From Microcebus murinus (taxonomy: Eukaryota; Chordata; Mammalia; Primates; Cheirogaleidae): a stretch of 64,000 bases of DNA. The stretch spans positions 65,928,501 through 65,992,500 of the forward strand of contig NC_134117.1 of assembly GCF_040939455.1 (NCBI RefSeq). Direction: 5' to 3'. The notes under the pieces were generated by a model. The model did not search any database, was not told the DNA's origin, and worked only from the letters and a program-made list of their open reading frames with translations. Shown piece after piece: positions 14,621 through 25,651 of the stretch. Position 1 is the stretch's first letter. The number at the start of each line of letters is the position of its first letter. The translations under genes and the position numbers were made by a program.

Positions 14621-15299
14621 CTAAAAAATAAATTTTTTATTGCAGCAATTTCATATTTTGTTTATTTTTAAGACATCCTTTTATTCTAAGATCTTTTCTT
14701 TTCTTTAAAATCATTCATAATGTTAATAAAATATCATTCAACCAGAGAAAGCTTTACTAATGAAACCTAGAGTGGAAGGAGAGGTCTTTTGTAATTTTGA
14801 AAATAATGTTTCTTTCGCTATTGATTAGATTTGCTTTTGTCTTTTTTATTTGTATCATAATATTTCTGCTTTCCAGAAATTTGTATTGTGCTTTTCTGTT
14901 TTCCTATAGTTTATTTACTACCCAATACCCTAATGGGACCATAGTATTTGAAATGGTAAAAACATTGAAGGCACTTAACTTGTGTTTTTCTCTGTGTATC
15001 TCATATATTGTGATATGTAGTTTTATAAATGTCTCCTTTTTTTCCCCAAAATAGACTTAAATTTTAAAAATTTTAATCTTGTTATTTAGGAGACTAATGC
15101 TTATATTTCCATATTTTTGAATGTTTTAGTATGTGTTTTGAGAATAAAGCCTATAAAATTTCTTCTTTTTAAATTACATTCTTAGTGTATCTTATTTTTT
15201 ATCTTTCTTTTCATATACCATCTGTGGCTACTGTAAAAATATTTATTTTTGTGATTCTGGGATAGTGAGTTGGTATCAGTTAATGACATCTAGATTATT
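14621..15299. other. AT-rich stretch, nothing assigned
   Basis: AT-rich DNA with one chance plus frame (14797-15054, hydrophobic from T-richness). No repeat family or gene recognised. It is likely a diverged L1 or unique spacer. Confidence 0.3.
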
Positions 15300-15420
15300 A
15301 TCTGTTTATTTCTCTACCTTCCTTACTGAGCTGTGACCATCTTGAGGGCAGGTGCAAATGATTTCTCCATGTTTATATTCTCAGCAGCCAGAGAAGCCAG
15401 GCAGAATGCAGATATGAGAA
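15300..15420 (+). mobile_element. LINE-2 3' end fragment
   Basis: Contains the 'CTACCTTCCTTACTGAGCTG' and 'TCTTGAGGGCAGGTGCAAAT' phrases that correspond to the L2 3' segment ('...actgtaagctccatgagggcaggga...'). Short and diverged, on the plus strand. Confidence 0.5.
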
Positions 15421-15781
15421 ATATTTATTCATATTATTTTCCACAGTGTTAATTTCTTTGACATTCTGTATGTTTCTCAAGCTTATCTTCTAATTTACTA
15501 ATTGATTTTTCTGCAACACCAGTTCTATTATTAACCACTTCTAATACTGAGTTAAATTGTTCCACACAGTAAGATTCAAGTTTGCTCTGTTCCTTTTTCC
15601 AAGATGTGCAAGAAATATCCTCTTGTGGTTTTAAGTTTTTTTCATGTATGTTCAAATTTTCTAAGAGATCAGTTTTCCTGAGAGGCTGTTTTGAAGTTCT
15701 GTTTTTGTTGTTCATTTATTGGAAGAGCCTGAATTGTCCAAGTCCTGGTTTTGTGGTTGGGTCATTCTTGAACGTACATTT
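15421..15781 (-). pseudogene. Coiled-coil ORF1-like remnant (L1 or HAL1)
   Basis: The minus frame at 15449-15715 (88 codons) is hydrophilic and heptad-rich. It ends with VVNNRTGVAEKSISKLEDKL, resembling the coiled-coil of L1 ORF1p ('...RI.ELEDRLEE'). It lacks the RRM and C-terminal domain and ends at a stop by residue 88. Read as a fragment of an ORF1 from an old L1 or HAL1. A fragment of an unrelated coiled-coil pseudogene is possible. Confidence 0.4.
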
Positions 15782-16068
15782 TTAACACACTGATTGCCAC
15801 ACACTAGAAAAAAAAAATTTCCCTGCAGCCACAGTGTCTTATTAAAACAAAATGATACTTTATAATTTGTTATTTTTTACTGTTTATTGTGTGAATTATA
15901 TGCATTGCAGCCCACGTTTTTAGAATTAACTCGTCAATATTAATTGTAATAATAAGAACATCAACAAGTAAGATTTTCATGAACCAACTGCAGCGTTTTG
16001 TTTCACAAGGCCCTGGAGTCGAAACTAGCATGAGTTAAATACAACTCACATGGCAGTTAATGGGTTAA
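15782..16068 (-). mobile_element. piggyBac-type MITE 1 (TTAA-flanked)
   Basis: Bounded by TTAA at 15782-15785 and 16065-16068. The ends are imperfect inverted repeats: CACACTGATTGCCA inside the left TTAA, CCCATTAACTGCCA reading inward from the right. An inverted repeat TGAGTT-(6 nt)-AACTCA lies at 16031-16048, leaving exactly 16 nt to the right TTAA. This fits a 13-bp terminal repeat, a 3-bp spacer and a palindromic internal repeat. No transposase, so non-autonomous. Strand follows the convention that this end is the piggyBac 5' end. Confidence 0.65.
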
Positions 16069-17157
16069 TTTTCATGTCCAACCAGGGCTGAATGGTGTTG
16101 GCTCCTCTGTGATGCTAAAGTTTAGATTTCAGTTTGCCCTATTATTAGAAAGAAATGATCATCAGTATTGCTTTTAAATTTGGAGTTTGAAGTTTATGCC
16201 AAATTAAAGAAGCTTATTATTTATGTCTTCCCATTTTTCAGAATATCAAATGGTTCCAAACATGAAACAGAGCTCAAGGAGAAAGATTCCTTTCCATTTG
16301 GGATGAGGGTCAAAAAAGTATCTGTCTTTTTGTAACCACATTGCTAGAGTACTACCCCAGTGTTGGGGCTAGGGTTGGGGCTCAGGCCAGTTGGTACTAC
16401 CATTTGCCTCTTCAGCGTCTCAGATGAGAGGAAATAGGCTACCAATGGACCAGAACCTGGAGTTGGAGCTCACTCTTGTGAAGTTTCTTGGCCCTGGCCA
16501 GGCTGTGCCTCTGAGGGTGGAGTGTGAGCCCTGAGCTGGCCCCGAGAGGTCTCAGGCTATGCCAGTCTCTTCTCTTGACCCAATGTCCTCTCTGAGTCAG
16601 GGTTCTGGGCTTGGGTTCAGCTGCTGGTGCCAACTTTTAATTCTTTCCAATTTTGTCAGTTAGAGTATACATTTGCTGCAGAATATGAAATATGCTTAAA
16701 ATTCTTGTCAAACATTTTGAGTGTTAATGTGGATTTTTTTTTACCCTTTGACAGAAAATGTCATAGATATTTTAAGAGGAAAAGGGAGAGGGGAACTTAT
16801 ACAAATTCCTTCATGGTGCTGTCATTTTGGAATGACAATATGTTTCTATCTTAACTTCCGTACCTGTTATTTTTATCTGAGAATCCTTTCTGTGTCGTGT
16901 CTTCTGGTGGCTTCTTAGTTTTCATTTATATACTTTTGTGAAGTTTTCATTTTTTTGACAATACTTTTCATCATAGTCTTTGGTCCTGTTTTTAAGTCTA
17001 CTGTCTGACATTCTTCCCTATCCTTACAAAATTCTCTCTGTCTTTTGCTGTAGTCCAGCCATTCTCTTATGTAAGTCATGAGTCAGGAGACTGAGTCTTG
17101 TGTTAGCTTCTCATTTTTTATACTTCATACTCCATACTCCTTTCTTCCTTTCTTATT
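16069..17157. other. Spacer without recognised gene or repeat
   Basis: Contains small frames at 16439-16633 (minus) and 16627-16854 / 16721-16918 (plus), none with a recognisable domain. No exon-intron structure that I can support. Confidence 0.3.
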
Positions 17158-17294
17158 TTTATTTTTTTAGAGACAGAGTCTCACTCTGTCATGATCGTAG
17201 CTTACCTTGACCTCCCGGGCTGAAGCGACTCTCCCACCTCATCTCAGCCTCCCGAAGTGCTGCGATTACAGGTGTGAGCCACCGTGCCTGGCTC
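17158..17294 (-). mobile_element. Alu monomer / 7SL-derived fragment
   Basis: A single Alu-like monomer of about 140 bp in reverse (AGAGACAGAGTCTCACTCTG at the left, GTGTGAGCCACCGTGCCTGG at the right). An internal section is missing compared with a full left arm. It is a free left monomer or an internally deleted Alu. Confidence 0.75.
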
Positions 17295-18284
17295 ATGCTC
17301 CTCTCTTTTATAAAGTTATGATTTTTAGATAGAAGAAAACAATTAAACTGTAACCACCATTTCTATGATCTTCAGTTTTTTCCTAGGTCTCTAAAATCTC
17401 TAGATGTGCAGTTCATTTTCTTTTTATTTTATTTACTCCCAGGTGATGTGGGAGACATCCATGGTTCAGGTTGCTGGGTAGGATCATAAGACTTCCTTCC
17501 CATCATGCATCGGGCTCATGTTTCAGGAGGAGAGCGTATCTGTCATAGCAATACACGGTCATCTAAACCAGGCACTTTGATGACCACTTCCCCAAACTGG
17601 TCAGGCTAGTTTGAACACTGCAGATAAAGTTGTATGAGGATCTGTAAGACTATCACAGGAGCATCCAGGAGCAAGGAAAATGTAATAGACCACCACAAGG
17701 GACCAGAGTCAAGACCTGAGAGAACATCTGGAGGCATGGTTACTCTGTTTCTCAGGGCTGCGTAGTCTCACCTCCGTGCTTCTCTGTCATCCACACATTT
17801 CTCCTCTTTGTTTTTTTGTTCTTTTTTTTGATGCATAGGAATACAGCCACCTCCAGCTCAGTTCCTCATTACTTTCTAGTTCAAATGCACAGCAGATATT
17901 GACTAATATTTCCAAAGCCCAAACTCCTGGGAAGGAAAATCCATTGGCCCAGATTAAGTCCAATCAATTACATCAAATAGGAATACAAAGGTACATCTGG
18001 TGAGTGGCGTGGTAGTTCTCAGAAAAAGGAGTATGTAGGCTGGAAGGAAATCACAAAGGGTGTCTGCCACAATGTCTCCTTCATAGAACTTTACCAATTA
18101 CCAAACTTTCTTGGACATGGCAAGTATAATGTTCTCTCCACTCTGTTCACCTGACTCTGCCTTGGATTTGGGACTGCTTCTATGTCACCAGAATGCCTGC
18201 TGCTCATTCCCCAAGGGAGGAATCCTGAATACGTGGTTTTGCCTCTAAAATAGGACACAGATTCTTCATTCTTTAATTCTTCCT
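17295..18284. other. Spacer, nothing assigned
   Basis: About 1 kb of mixed composition without a convincing reading frame. Parts around 17820-18020 look like an old interspersed repeat but I cannot name the family. Confidence 0.25.
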
Positions 18285-18425
18285 CCTGTATGCCAGTTTC
18301 TTCATCTATAAAAAAATGGACACAGTGATATCTCTGGCCATTGGGAAGTTAAATAGGACCATGTATAAAAAAATACCTAGAAGAGTAACTGGCACGTGGG
18401 ACACACTCAAACAATTTTGAGCCAT
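18285..18425 (+). mobile_element. MIR SINE fragment
   Basis: Matches the MIR core and 3' part in forward orientation ('CAGTTTCTTCATCTATAAAA', then 'AACTGGCACGTGGGACACAC'). Confidence 0.7.
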
Positions 18426-18589
18426 AGGCTCTCATATTCTTAAATTGGACACTGATTTATTCCTTGTCCTTAGGGATATTTTTCTTTTTCCTACCTTCCA
18501 TCCTTTATTGGTTTTCTATGATAGCACACTATCTTTGCCAACCCCCTGTCTAGAGTTTGCAGAATTCTGCTTCTTGAAAATTGGCATAT

Positions 18590-19870
18590 TTAGGTTGGTG
18601 CAAAAGTAATTGCAATGTTGGACTGTGACTTTTAAATCATTATAAAGAGGCTCAAGTACATCTTTATTAGTCAAAATAGGAACCATTACAATCAACATAT
18701 TTTTGCCAATGAGAAATGTTTGTTTATTCCTATAGTGTAAAAATCTGTGCTTTGGGATTCCACAAACTCTTGGAAAGCATGTTCTGCATCCTGCTGGTTG
18801 TGGAAGCATTTTCCCTGCAAAAAGTTGCCAAGATGCTTGATGAAGTGGTAGTCAGTTGGCAAGAGGTCAGGTGAATATGGTGGAGGGGCAAAACTTCGTA
18901 GTCCAATTTGTTCAACTTTTGAAGCATTGGTTGTGCGACTTGCGGTTGGGCATTGTTGTGGAGAAACGACAATGGGCCCTTTGTTTTGAGCAATGCTGGC
19001 TACAGGTATTGCAGTTTTCAGTGTATCTCATCTGTTTGCTGAGCATTCTTCTCAGTAATGGTTTCACCAGGATTCAGAAAGCTGTAGTGGATCAGACTGG
19101 TAGCAGACCACCAAACGGTGACCATGACCTTTTTTTGATGCAAGTTTGGCTTTGGAAAGTGTTTTGGAGCTTCTTCTTTGTCCAGCCACTGAGCTGGTCA
19201 CTGTCAGTTGTCATATAAAATCTACTTTTTGTTGCATGTCACAATCTGATCGAGAAATGGTTCATTGTTGTTGTGTACAAGAGAAGATGACACCTCAAAA
19301 TGAGGATTTTTTTGATTTTTGGTCAGTTCATGAGACATCCACTTATTGAGCATTTTCACCTTTCCAGTTTGCTTCAAATGCCGAACGATTATAGAATGGT
19401 CAACATTGAGGTCTTCTGCAACTTCTCATGTAGTTGTAAGAAAATCAGCTTCGATGATTGCTCTCAAGTAGTCATTGTCAACTTCCGATGGCTGGCCACT
19501 GTGCTCCTCATCTTCAAGGCCCTTGTCTCCTTTGCAAAACTTCTTGGACCACCACTGCACTGTATGTTCTTTAGCAGTTTCTGGGCTAAATGGGTTGTTG
19601 ATGTTGTGAGCTGTCTCTGCTACTTTACAGCTGATTTTGAACTTGAATAAGAAAATCACTTGAATTTGCTTTTTGTCTAACATCAATTTCCATAGTCTAA
19701 AATAAATATAAAATAAATGGCAAGTAATAAGTCATTAGCAAAAAAAATAAAGTGATAAATGCACATTAAAATGATCTATAACATAACCACATTTATTTAA
19801 GAATGTATACCAATATCAAATAGCAGATGTCAACAGTGCTAAAACGGCAATTACTTTTGCACCAACCTAA
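18590..19870 (-). pseudogene. Nearly full-length Hsmar1-like mariner with dead transposase
   Basis: A 1281-bp element with matching terminal repeats: TTAGGTTGGTGCAAAAG at the left and its complement CTTTTGCACCAACCTAA at the right. Length is close to the Hsmar1 consensus (about 1.29 kb). The minus frame from 19686 opens with MMLDKKQIQVIFLF and keeps the helix-turn-helix part (NNPFSPETAKEHTVQWW). It stops at codon 87 (Arg CGA to TGA). Further on the first catalytic Asp region reads TCNKK-stop (expected TCDEKW), the second reads HNNAQP (expected HDNARP), and a one-base deletion shifts the frame near 18900. So two of the three DD34D aspartates are lost. Many changes are CpG transitions. Plus-strand frames at 18856-19218, 19146-19349 and 19300-19650 are antisense shadows. 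The TA target duplication is not clean. Confidence 0.93.
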
Positions 19871-20574
19871 GCATTTTTTTCATTTCCAGTCTATCAGAAA
19901 CTTTCCATTTTACATGTTTTACATGTTTCTCAAAGACACTGACAGAGGCTCGTTGATTCATTTGCAAATTCTCTTTGTATCTTGAGCTCTAATGTCTCAG
20001 CCAACAGACTTGAAGACACTATGGGAAAGTGGGTGCTTTTAGCACCTCTAGTTTTCTTACAGTGGTTCAATCCTATTCTCAGTCTAAATATGAGGCTCTT
20101 GAAGAAGAAAATGGAATGTACAGGGATTCACTTTTCTTTATACCTCAATATTCCATAATTGATCCCAAGTTTGCCCCTGCCTTGGCCTTCCCCAGGCCCT
20201 CAGAGTTACCAAGAAAGCCTTTATTCAGAGTCTGAGCGTTTTTGCAAACCACACTAGCCCTGGTCCCTGTCCATGTCTCTGTTTACCATATGCCTACTTT
20301 CCACCTTGTGGATGATTTCTTTACAACCTGAAAGAACAGAACTTACAACAAGATTATTATTGCTCAGTGGGCACATCCAATGTTTTCTCTAGATAAAAAT
20401 TTTATTAGTTAACTGATGAAATGATTAACTTATTCCACGTCTGATTCTGAAGAGGGCTTGAGGCAGCTGTACTAATCAGCACCCATTGCATTGTACTTAT
20501 TCAAAACTGTAGACAGTTGCTGAGGGTACGGACCAAGCCTCATCCTTGTATCTTCTTTCCTCAAATGGAGCCTG
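19871..20574. other. Spacer, nothing assigned
   Basis: About 700 bases. A short plus frame (20029-20235) has no recognisable domain. No repeat family identified. Confidence 0.3.
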
Positions 20575-20790
20575 GTACCAATGATAACAATAGCACCATT
20601 TACTGAGCTTTTACTAGGTGACAGGCACTTAAAGCATATTATCTTATTCAATCATCACAGCAATCCTATGGAATAAATGCTGTCACATCTCCATTTTCAT
20701 GGATTAGAAAACTGTAACATAAAGAGGTTAGTTAATAGGCCCAAGATTCCTGCTATGAAGTAGTGGGGCTGGGGTTGAAATTCTGTTGGC
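20575..20790 (-). mobile_element. MIR SINE
   Basis: Reverse MIR with 'TTACTGAGCTTTTACTAGGT', 'TTATTCAATCATCACAGCAA', and the tRNA-related part to the right ('GTAGTGGGGCTGGGGTTGAA'). Confidence 0.8.
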
Positions 20791-21904
20791 CAAATGCCAG
20801 GACATGGCTCTTAGACACTAGACTGTCTGTCTCATCCATTGGGAGCCTCAAGCACAAGTGTTGAACTGAGCGCCCGGCCTCTTCTTTTGCAAATGGAAAA
20901 TTATCTTCCTTCCCAAAGTATCTTGGCTTATGATTCTGCCTACACTTTCTATTAAATTTCTGAAATTTGCATTTAAAAATGTAGCATAGCCATTTGATTT
21001 TGCCCAACAATTTCCCTTTTTGCTATCATAGAGTGATATGACAATGTTCTTTCAAGTTCTTGTAATTCCCACTTCACTGAACCATATCTTCTTGATGGCC
21101 AGAATAAAGTTCAAGGTGACACCTATGGTCACTTCCTGTGCCATCTGCTACCCTTCTTTCCAATTCAGTATCTTTTGAGTAGGACATACTCAGTGCTCCC
21201 AGGTGGAGTTTCTTCCTGTTATGCCTGAGGATACCATATAGGCATACTCCCATGCTGTTTTAAGTTCTCTTAAGATGTTATGTGTTTTGTTTGACAGATG
21301 TGGAAAGCAATATTGTTGCTTACCTGAATCAATGATTTCTTTGAGTAGATCATGGCCACTGCTGTCATTTAAAAGTCCCAGTGGTTCCCTTCTGTAGGAG
21401 CTTGTTTCATGAGTGTATCTAGGCCTACCTCTTTAGGTCTTAGACCAATAACTATTTAAAAGTCTTATCTCCCCACAGTGCCCTTGGAGTTTTAGATTGC
21501 ATACCCTCCATGTGGAATGACTTAAACAACAATTCCAACTACCTATAACTAAAATGATTTAAAGATTGACACAGGAGGACTGAACGCTGGCCCAGAGCCA
21601 AGGCTTTACATGGGCCATGCTGCTTCCTCCTCCAAGGCAGAGATGGGTATCTGCAGGATGTCTGCCCACCGGATGGCAGTCCAAATGGGTACCACAAAGT
21701 TTTCCTTCATTGCCAGTGTTTTTACACACTGACACAGAGACGTGGAAAAGATATAGAAATGTTGCGGTTTTCTAAAGTTTTATGGTAGAAATTAAGGTCC
21801 ATGGGCTTTGAAAAAAATATTCTCAAATGTGGGTTGATGTGATCATGTCTATGATCTGAGTTCAGCAACAGGGATGATGAGGGTAGCACAATTGTGTTTG
21901 CCAT
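20791..21904. other. Spacer, nothing assigned
   Basis: About 1.1 kb with no recognised gene or repeat. Short minus frames (20753-21010, 21722-21904) lack domains. Confidence 0.3.
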
Positions 21905-21932
21905 GGTGTGTGTGTGTGTGTGTGTGTGTGTA
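21905..21932. repeat. (TG)n microsatellite
   Basis: About 13 uninterrupted TG units, followed by a degenerate TACATACATG tail. Confidence 0.97.
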
Positions 21933-22668
21933 CATACATGTACAATAGCATAGACAAGATTCTCCGCTCACTGTAGCCATTTCCCTTCTTTTTCAGCTTA
22001 ACATCTTCTTGCTGAGACCAGCTGGTCTCCAAGCACAGGCTTGGGAGTTAATTATCACCCTGGCTAAGAGCTTATAATTTTGTTATCTTCAGCTTTGCTC
22101 CAGAAATTCAAATCCAGTTTGTGAATATAGTTCCTTTGTCCTCCTCTCATTTCCAGATTCAAGTCTCCACTGGGAAGAGACATGAAATTGCCATTTGGGC
22201 TTCTAGAAGACCACCTGCTTTACTGTTGCACACCATACTAATCCATGGGTTACTGTTTTTCCTAGTTTCTTTTCTTAAAGTTTTGGGCTGTGTTTCTGGA
22301 GGGAGTGTGACAAGCATTGTGCCTTTCTAGTGGTGTGGAGTCTCATTTCCTTCTCTGGAGCTCAGAGTCTTGCTCATATCCTCTCCATTCTACTGAGCTC
22401 AATGCTGAGTTTTCTGAGGTCGCTGAGCCAGTCACTGGAGGAGCTGGGGTTTCAATCCAGGAGGACTTCACATCAAAGGGGAGCTGCTTTCACCACCCTG
22501 TGCAGCTTCCCCCTTGGGAGTCTTAGCATTGGTCTATGTTCCACAGGTTGTCAGTATTTCCCCAGAAAGACCCTTTGTGGGAAGTTTCCCTGAATGCAGA
22601 GCTCCATCTGGGCTGACCTTGGGATTCCACTCCTATGTGAGGCAGGAGTTAAAAAGATTCTTAGTTTA
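21933..22668. other. Spacer, nothing assigned
   Basis: Three overlapping short plus frames (22121-22330, 22317-22526, 22330-22593) without recognisable domains or splice structure. No repeat family identified. Confidence 0.3.
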
Positions 22669-22964
22669 GGCCAGGCATGGTGGCTGTGATCCTAGCACTC
22701 TGGGAGGCCGAGATGGGAGGATTGCTTGAGCTCAGGAGTTTGAGACTAGCCAGAGACCTGAGCAAGCATGGGACACCACCTCCACTAAATAGAGAAATCT
22801 CTAAATAGAAAAATTAGCCGGGCATGGTGGCACCCACCTGTAGTCCCAGCTCCTTGGGAGGCTGAGGGAGAGGATCACAACCCAGGGGTTTGAGGTTGCT
22901 GTGAACTAGGCTGATGCCACAGCACTCTAGCCTGGGTGACAGAGCGAGACTGTCTCAAAAAAAA
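22669..22964 (+). mobile_element. Alu SINE, older dimeric copy
   Basis: Dimeric Alu (GGCCAGGCATGGTGGCTGTG to a short A-tail). Diverged and with a rearranged linker (CTAAATAGAGAAATCTCTAA) in place of the full strepsirrhine insert. Possible target duplication ATTCTTAG / ATTCTCAG around 22657 and 22964. Confidence 0.9.
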
Positions 22965-23699
22965 TTCTCAGAGGAGAGACTGTTATGGGATGGCCCTGCC
23001 TGAACACCTGCAGAATGTGGCCACAGGACATAGAAGACAGAGAAGATCGAGGTAGTCCCAGAGTTTCCCCTGGCTAACCTCCCATATATGTCTCTAAAGA
23101 TGTGACATTTATGAAAAGGAGCTGGTTTAAAAGGGGATGCTTATGTGAAAATATGAGGAAATGGGCTATTTTCAGCTTTGCTATACTTTAAAGCTTGGAA
23201 AATTGGGAGCCACATAGAAGATTAACCCAATCTGTTTCCTGCTGCACTTCCTCTGAAAAAGATCCTCTGAAGGCCTTGCTGCCTGACTCTCATTAAGATA
23301 GTCACCGTCATCAAGTTGAATCAGGCCCTGACTCTGGGGTGGGATTGCTTGGCAGGCATATATTTCAAGAGGCTCTGTGGCAAACCCACTGCTTTAGACA
23401 CGGCCAGGAAGGAGAATGTGGTTTTATTTGGTGATAAAATGAGATTGCAGCTATCAGGGAAAATAGGAAAGAAGAGAATTTCTGATGAGAGTTTTTAGCA
23501 TGGTGTCAGGACCCCCTAAAGCTATAGCCTATAAGTGACTAATTGGATCAAACCCAGGAGTTGGGACATGCCTGGTTTAAGCTCTAAATAATGTATGAGG
23601 ACAATGGCTTAGTTCAGCAGCCCTGGGCAGGCTCACCACATTTTATCCATGGAAAGAAGGAGGGAATTCAAAATTTAGGAATCACCTACTAGAGGTACT
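22965..23699. other. Spacer, nothing assigned
   Basis: About 730 bases. A plus frame at 23316-23498 has no recognisable domain. Confidence 0.3.
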
Positions 23700-23880
23700 T
23701 GGTTCTTTAATTATGTTATTTTATTTACTGTTAAGAAAACCCCTTTGAGAATGAGTACTCTTATTATCATTCCCATTTTATAAATTAAATACAGAAACTC
23801 AGGAAGATTCAGTAACTAGTGCAAGGTTACACGGCTGTCAGTGGTGGAATTTAGACATGACATCTTGGCCCATGCCGTGG
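23700..23880 (-). mobile_element. MIR SINE fragment
   Basis: Reverse MIR with 'TTATTATCATTCCCATTTTA', 'GAAACTCAGGAAGATTCAGT' and 'GTTACACGGCTGTCAGTGG'. Confidence 0.75.
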
Positions 23881-23966
23881 AGGTGGCAGATCAGTGTGTT
23901 TTGTCTATCTTATAGACAGCTTCATCAAATGGTGACCCTCGATATCACCAAATATCTGCTTTGTCT

Positions 23967-23967
23967 T

Positions 23968-23998
<31 letters not shown>
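23967..23998. repeat. (CT)n(CA)n compound microsatellite
   Basis: A short CT run followed by about ten CA units. Confidence 0.95.
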
Positions 23999-24729
23999 TA
24001 CTGCAAATCATGGCCCGTGAGCACCTGTAGAGAAAGTGTGATTACTAGGACACAGATGGGTTTACTGAAAACAAGCCTTTTCTGATTAAGTTCATGTTTT
24101 AGTTGTTGATAAGGTTACTGGATATAACATGTTGCGAGGAGTGACCTTAATGATTGTTGCCCAAAATAGCAACTGTGAGTGCAGGTCACTCCTTGTGGAC
24201 TGATTGTCAGTAGGACATTGCTCTGACCTTCCACCCTTGGCAAGCATTTCCCCACTGTTTGACCCTTGACCTTTGACCCTGCTTGGGTTCTCACATTTCG
24301 ATTCTATGTTATGTCCCCAGCTCCTGGTGGGTTACTGACGACTGACTCTGTGTCACAATTTGCCTCTGTGTTTATAAATCTCACAGACAGCCCTTCAAAC
24401 TTTGGAAATCCCCGCTCCCTTCCAGCCTCTGCTGAGGATGGTATCAGTTTTAAATTCTTATATAGACCTGACAAAGGCCTTGAACGTGTGAAGAGACAAG
24501 GGTGGGGGGATCCTGAGAAGGGAGTGGAGCCAGCGTGGGTCTAAAGCAATGCGGGGCAGGAGGACATGAGTAGGCAGCACAGGTAAGTTCCATGCACTGA
24601 AAGGACAAATAACATTGACTCCGGGAAGGTGAGTCAGCCAAAGCACCCCCACAGGTGACTGAGAGAGGGGGACAAAGAGGGGACACCTCACCTGTGTGAT
24701 AAGGAGAATATACCTGAACTGGGGAGACA
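23999..24729. other. Spacer, nothing assigned
   Basis: Frames at 24266-24544 (plus) and 24450-24691 (minus, two overlapping) are short and show no domain. There is a small cluster of TTTGACC/TTGACC repeats near 24258-24280. Confidence 0.3.
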
Positions 24730-24734
24730 GCAGC

Positions 24735-25240
24735 TGTCCTGGTTATCTGTTACCATGTAACAAATCAACCCCATAGGTAGTGGCTCAAAACAACAACAAC
24801 TTATTTAGCTCCAGACTCTGCAGCTTGAGTGGGACTTAGTGGGGCAGGCTTGTCACTGCTGAATCGCCTTCAGGTGGAGGGCTAGACCAGAGCCTGGTTT
24901 TTCACTTCCAAGAGGGGTCACTCATGGGGCTGGCAAGTTGTTTCTGGCTGTTGGCTGGGAGTGTTGCTGGCTGAGGGCCGGGGGCCCTGGTTTCTTTCTA
25001 CATAGACCTCTTCACGTGGGCCCCTCCACGAGCTGCTTGGGCTCCCCCAGGGCATGGCGCTGGGCTCCCAGAGTGGGTGACCCTGAGAACCAGGCAGAGC
25101 TTCATTGCTTTTGGAGACCTTGCCTCTCACAGCGTCACTTTTGCCTCATTCTGTTTGTGGAGTCAGTCACAGACACCAGTCCCCATTCAAGGAGAGGGGA
25201 CATAGAACTCAGTCTTGATGGGAGAGGCGTCAAAATCGCA
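24735..25240. mobile_element. Ancient interspersed repeat, family uncertain
   Basis: Begins with 'TTATCTGTTACCATGTAACA' and 'GTGGCTCAAAACAACAACAA', phrases common to an old mammalian interspersed repeat. The right part is GC-rich. Overlapping frames at 24918-25130 (minus) and 24938-25246 (plus) are best read as chance in GC-rich sequence. Confidence 0.45.
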
Positions 25241-25301
25241 TTGTAAGAAGAGCAAGTGAGATGGCAGACGTTCTTGTGGCCATTTTTAAAAAATATAATC
25301 T

Positions 25302-25640
<339 letters not shown>

Positions 25641-25651
25641 AATTATACAAT

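Noticed and set aside
18856..19650. Plus-strand frames of 120, 67 and 116 codons
   Set aside because: They are antisense to the mariner transposase on the minus strand.
23900..24000. CRISPR-like or satellite array at the CT/CA run
   Set aside because: It is a plain dinucleotide repeat without spacers, and the sequence is mammalian.
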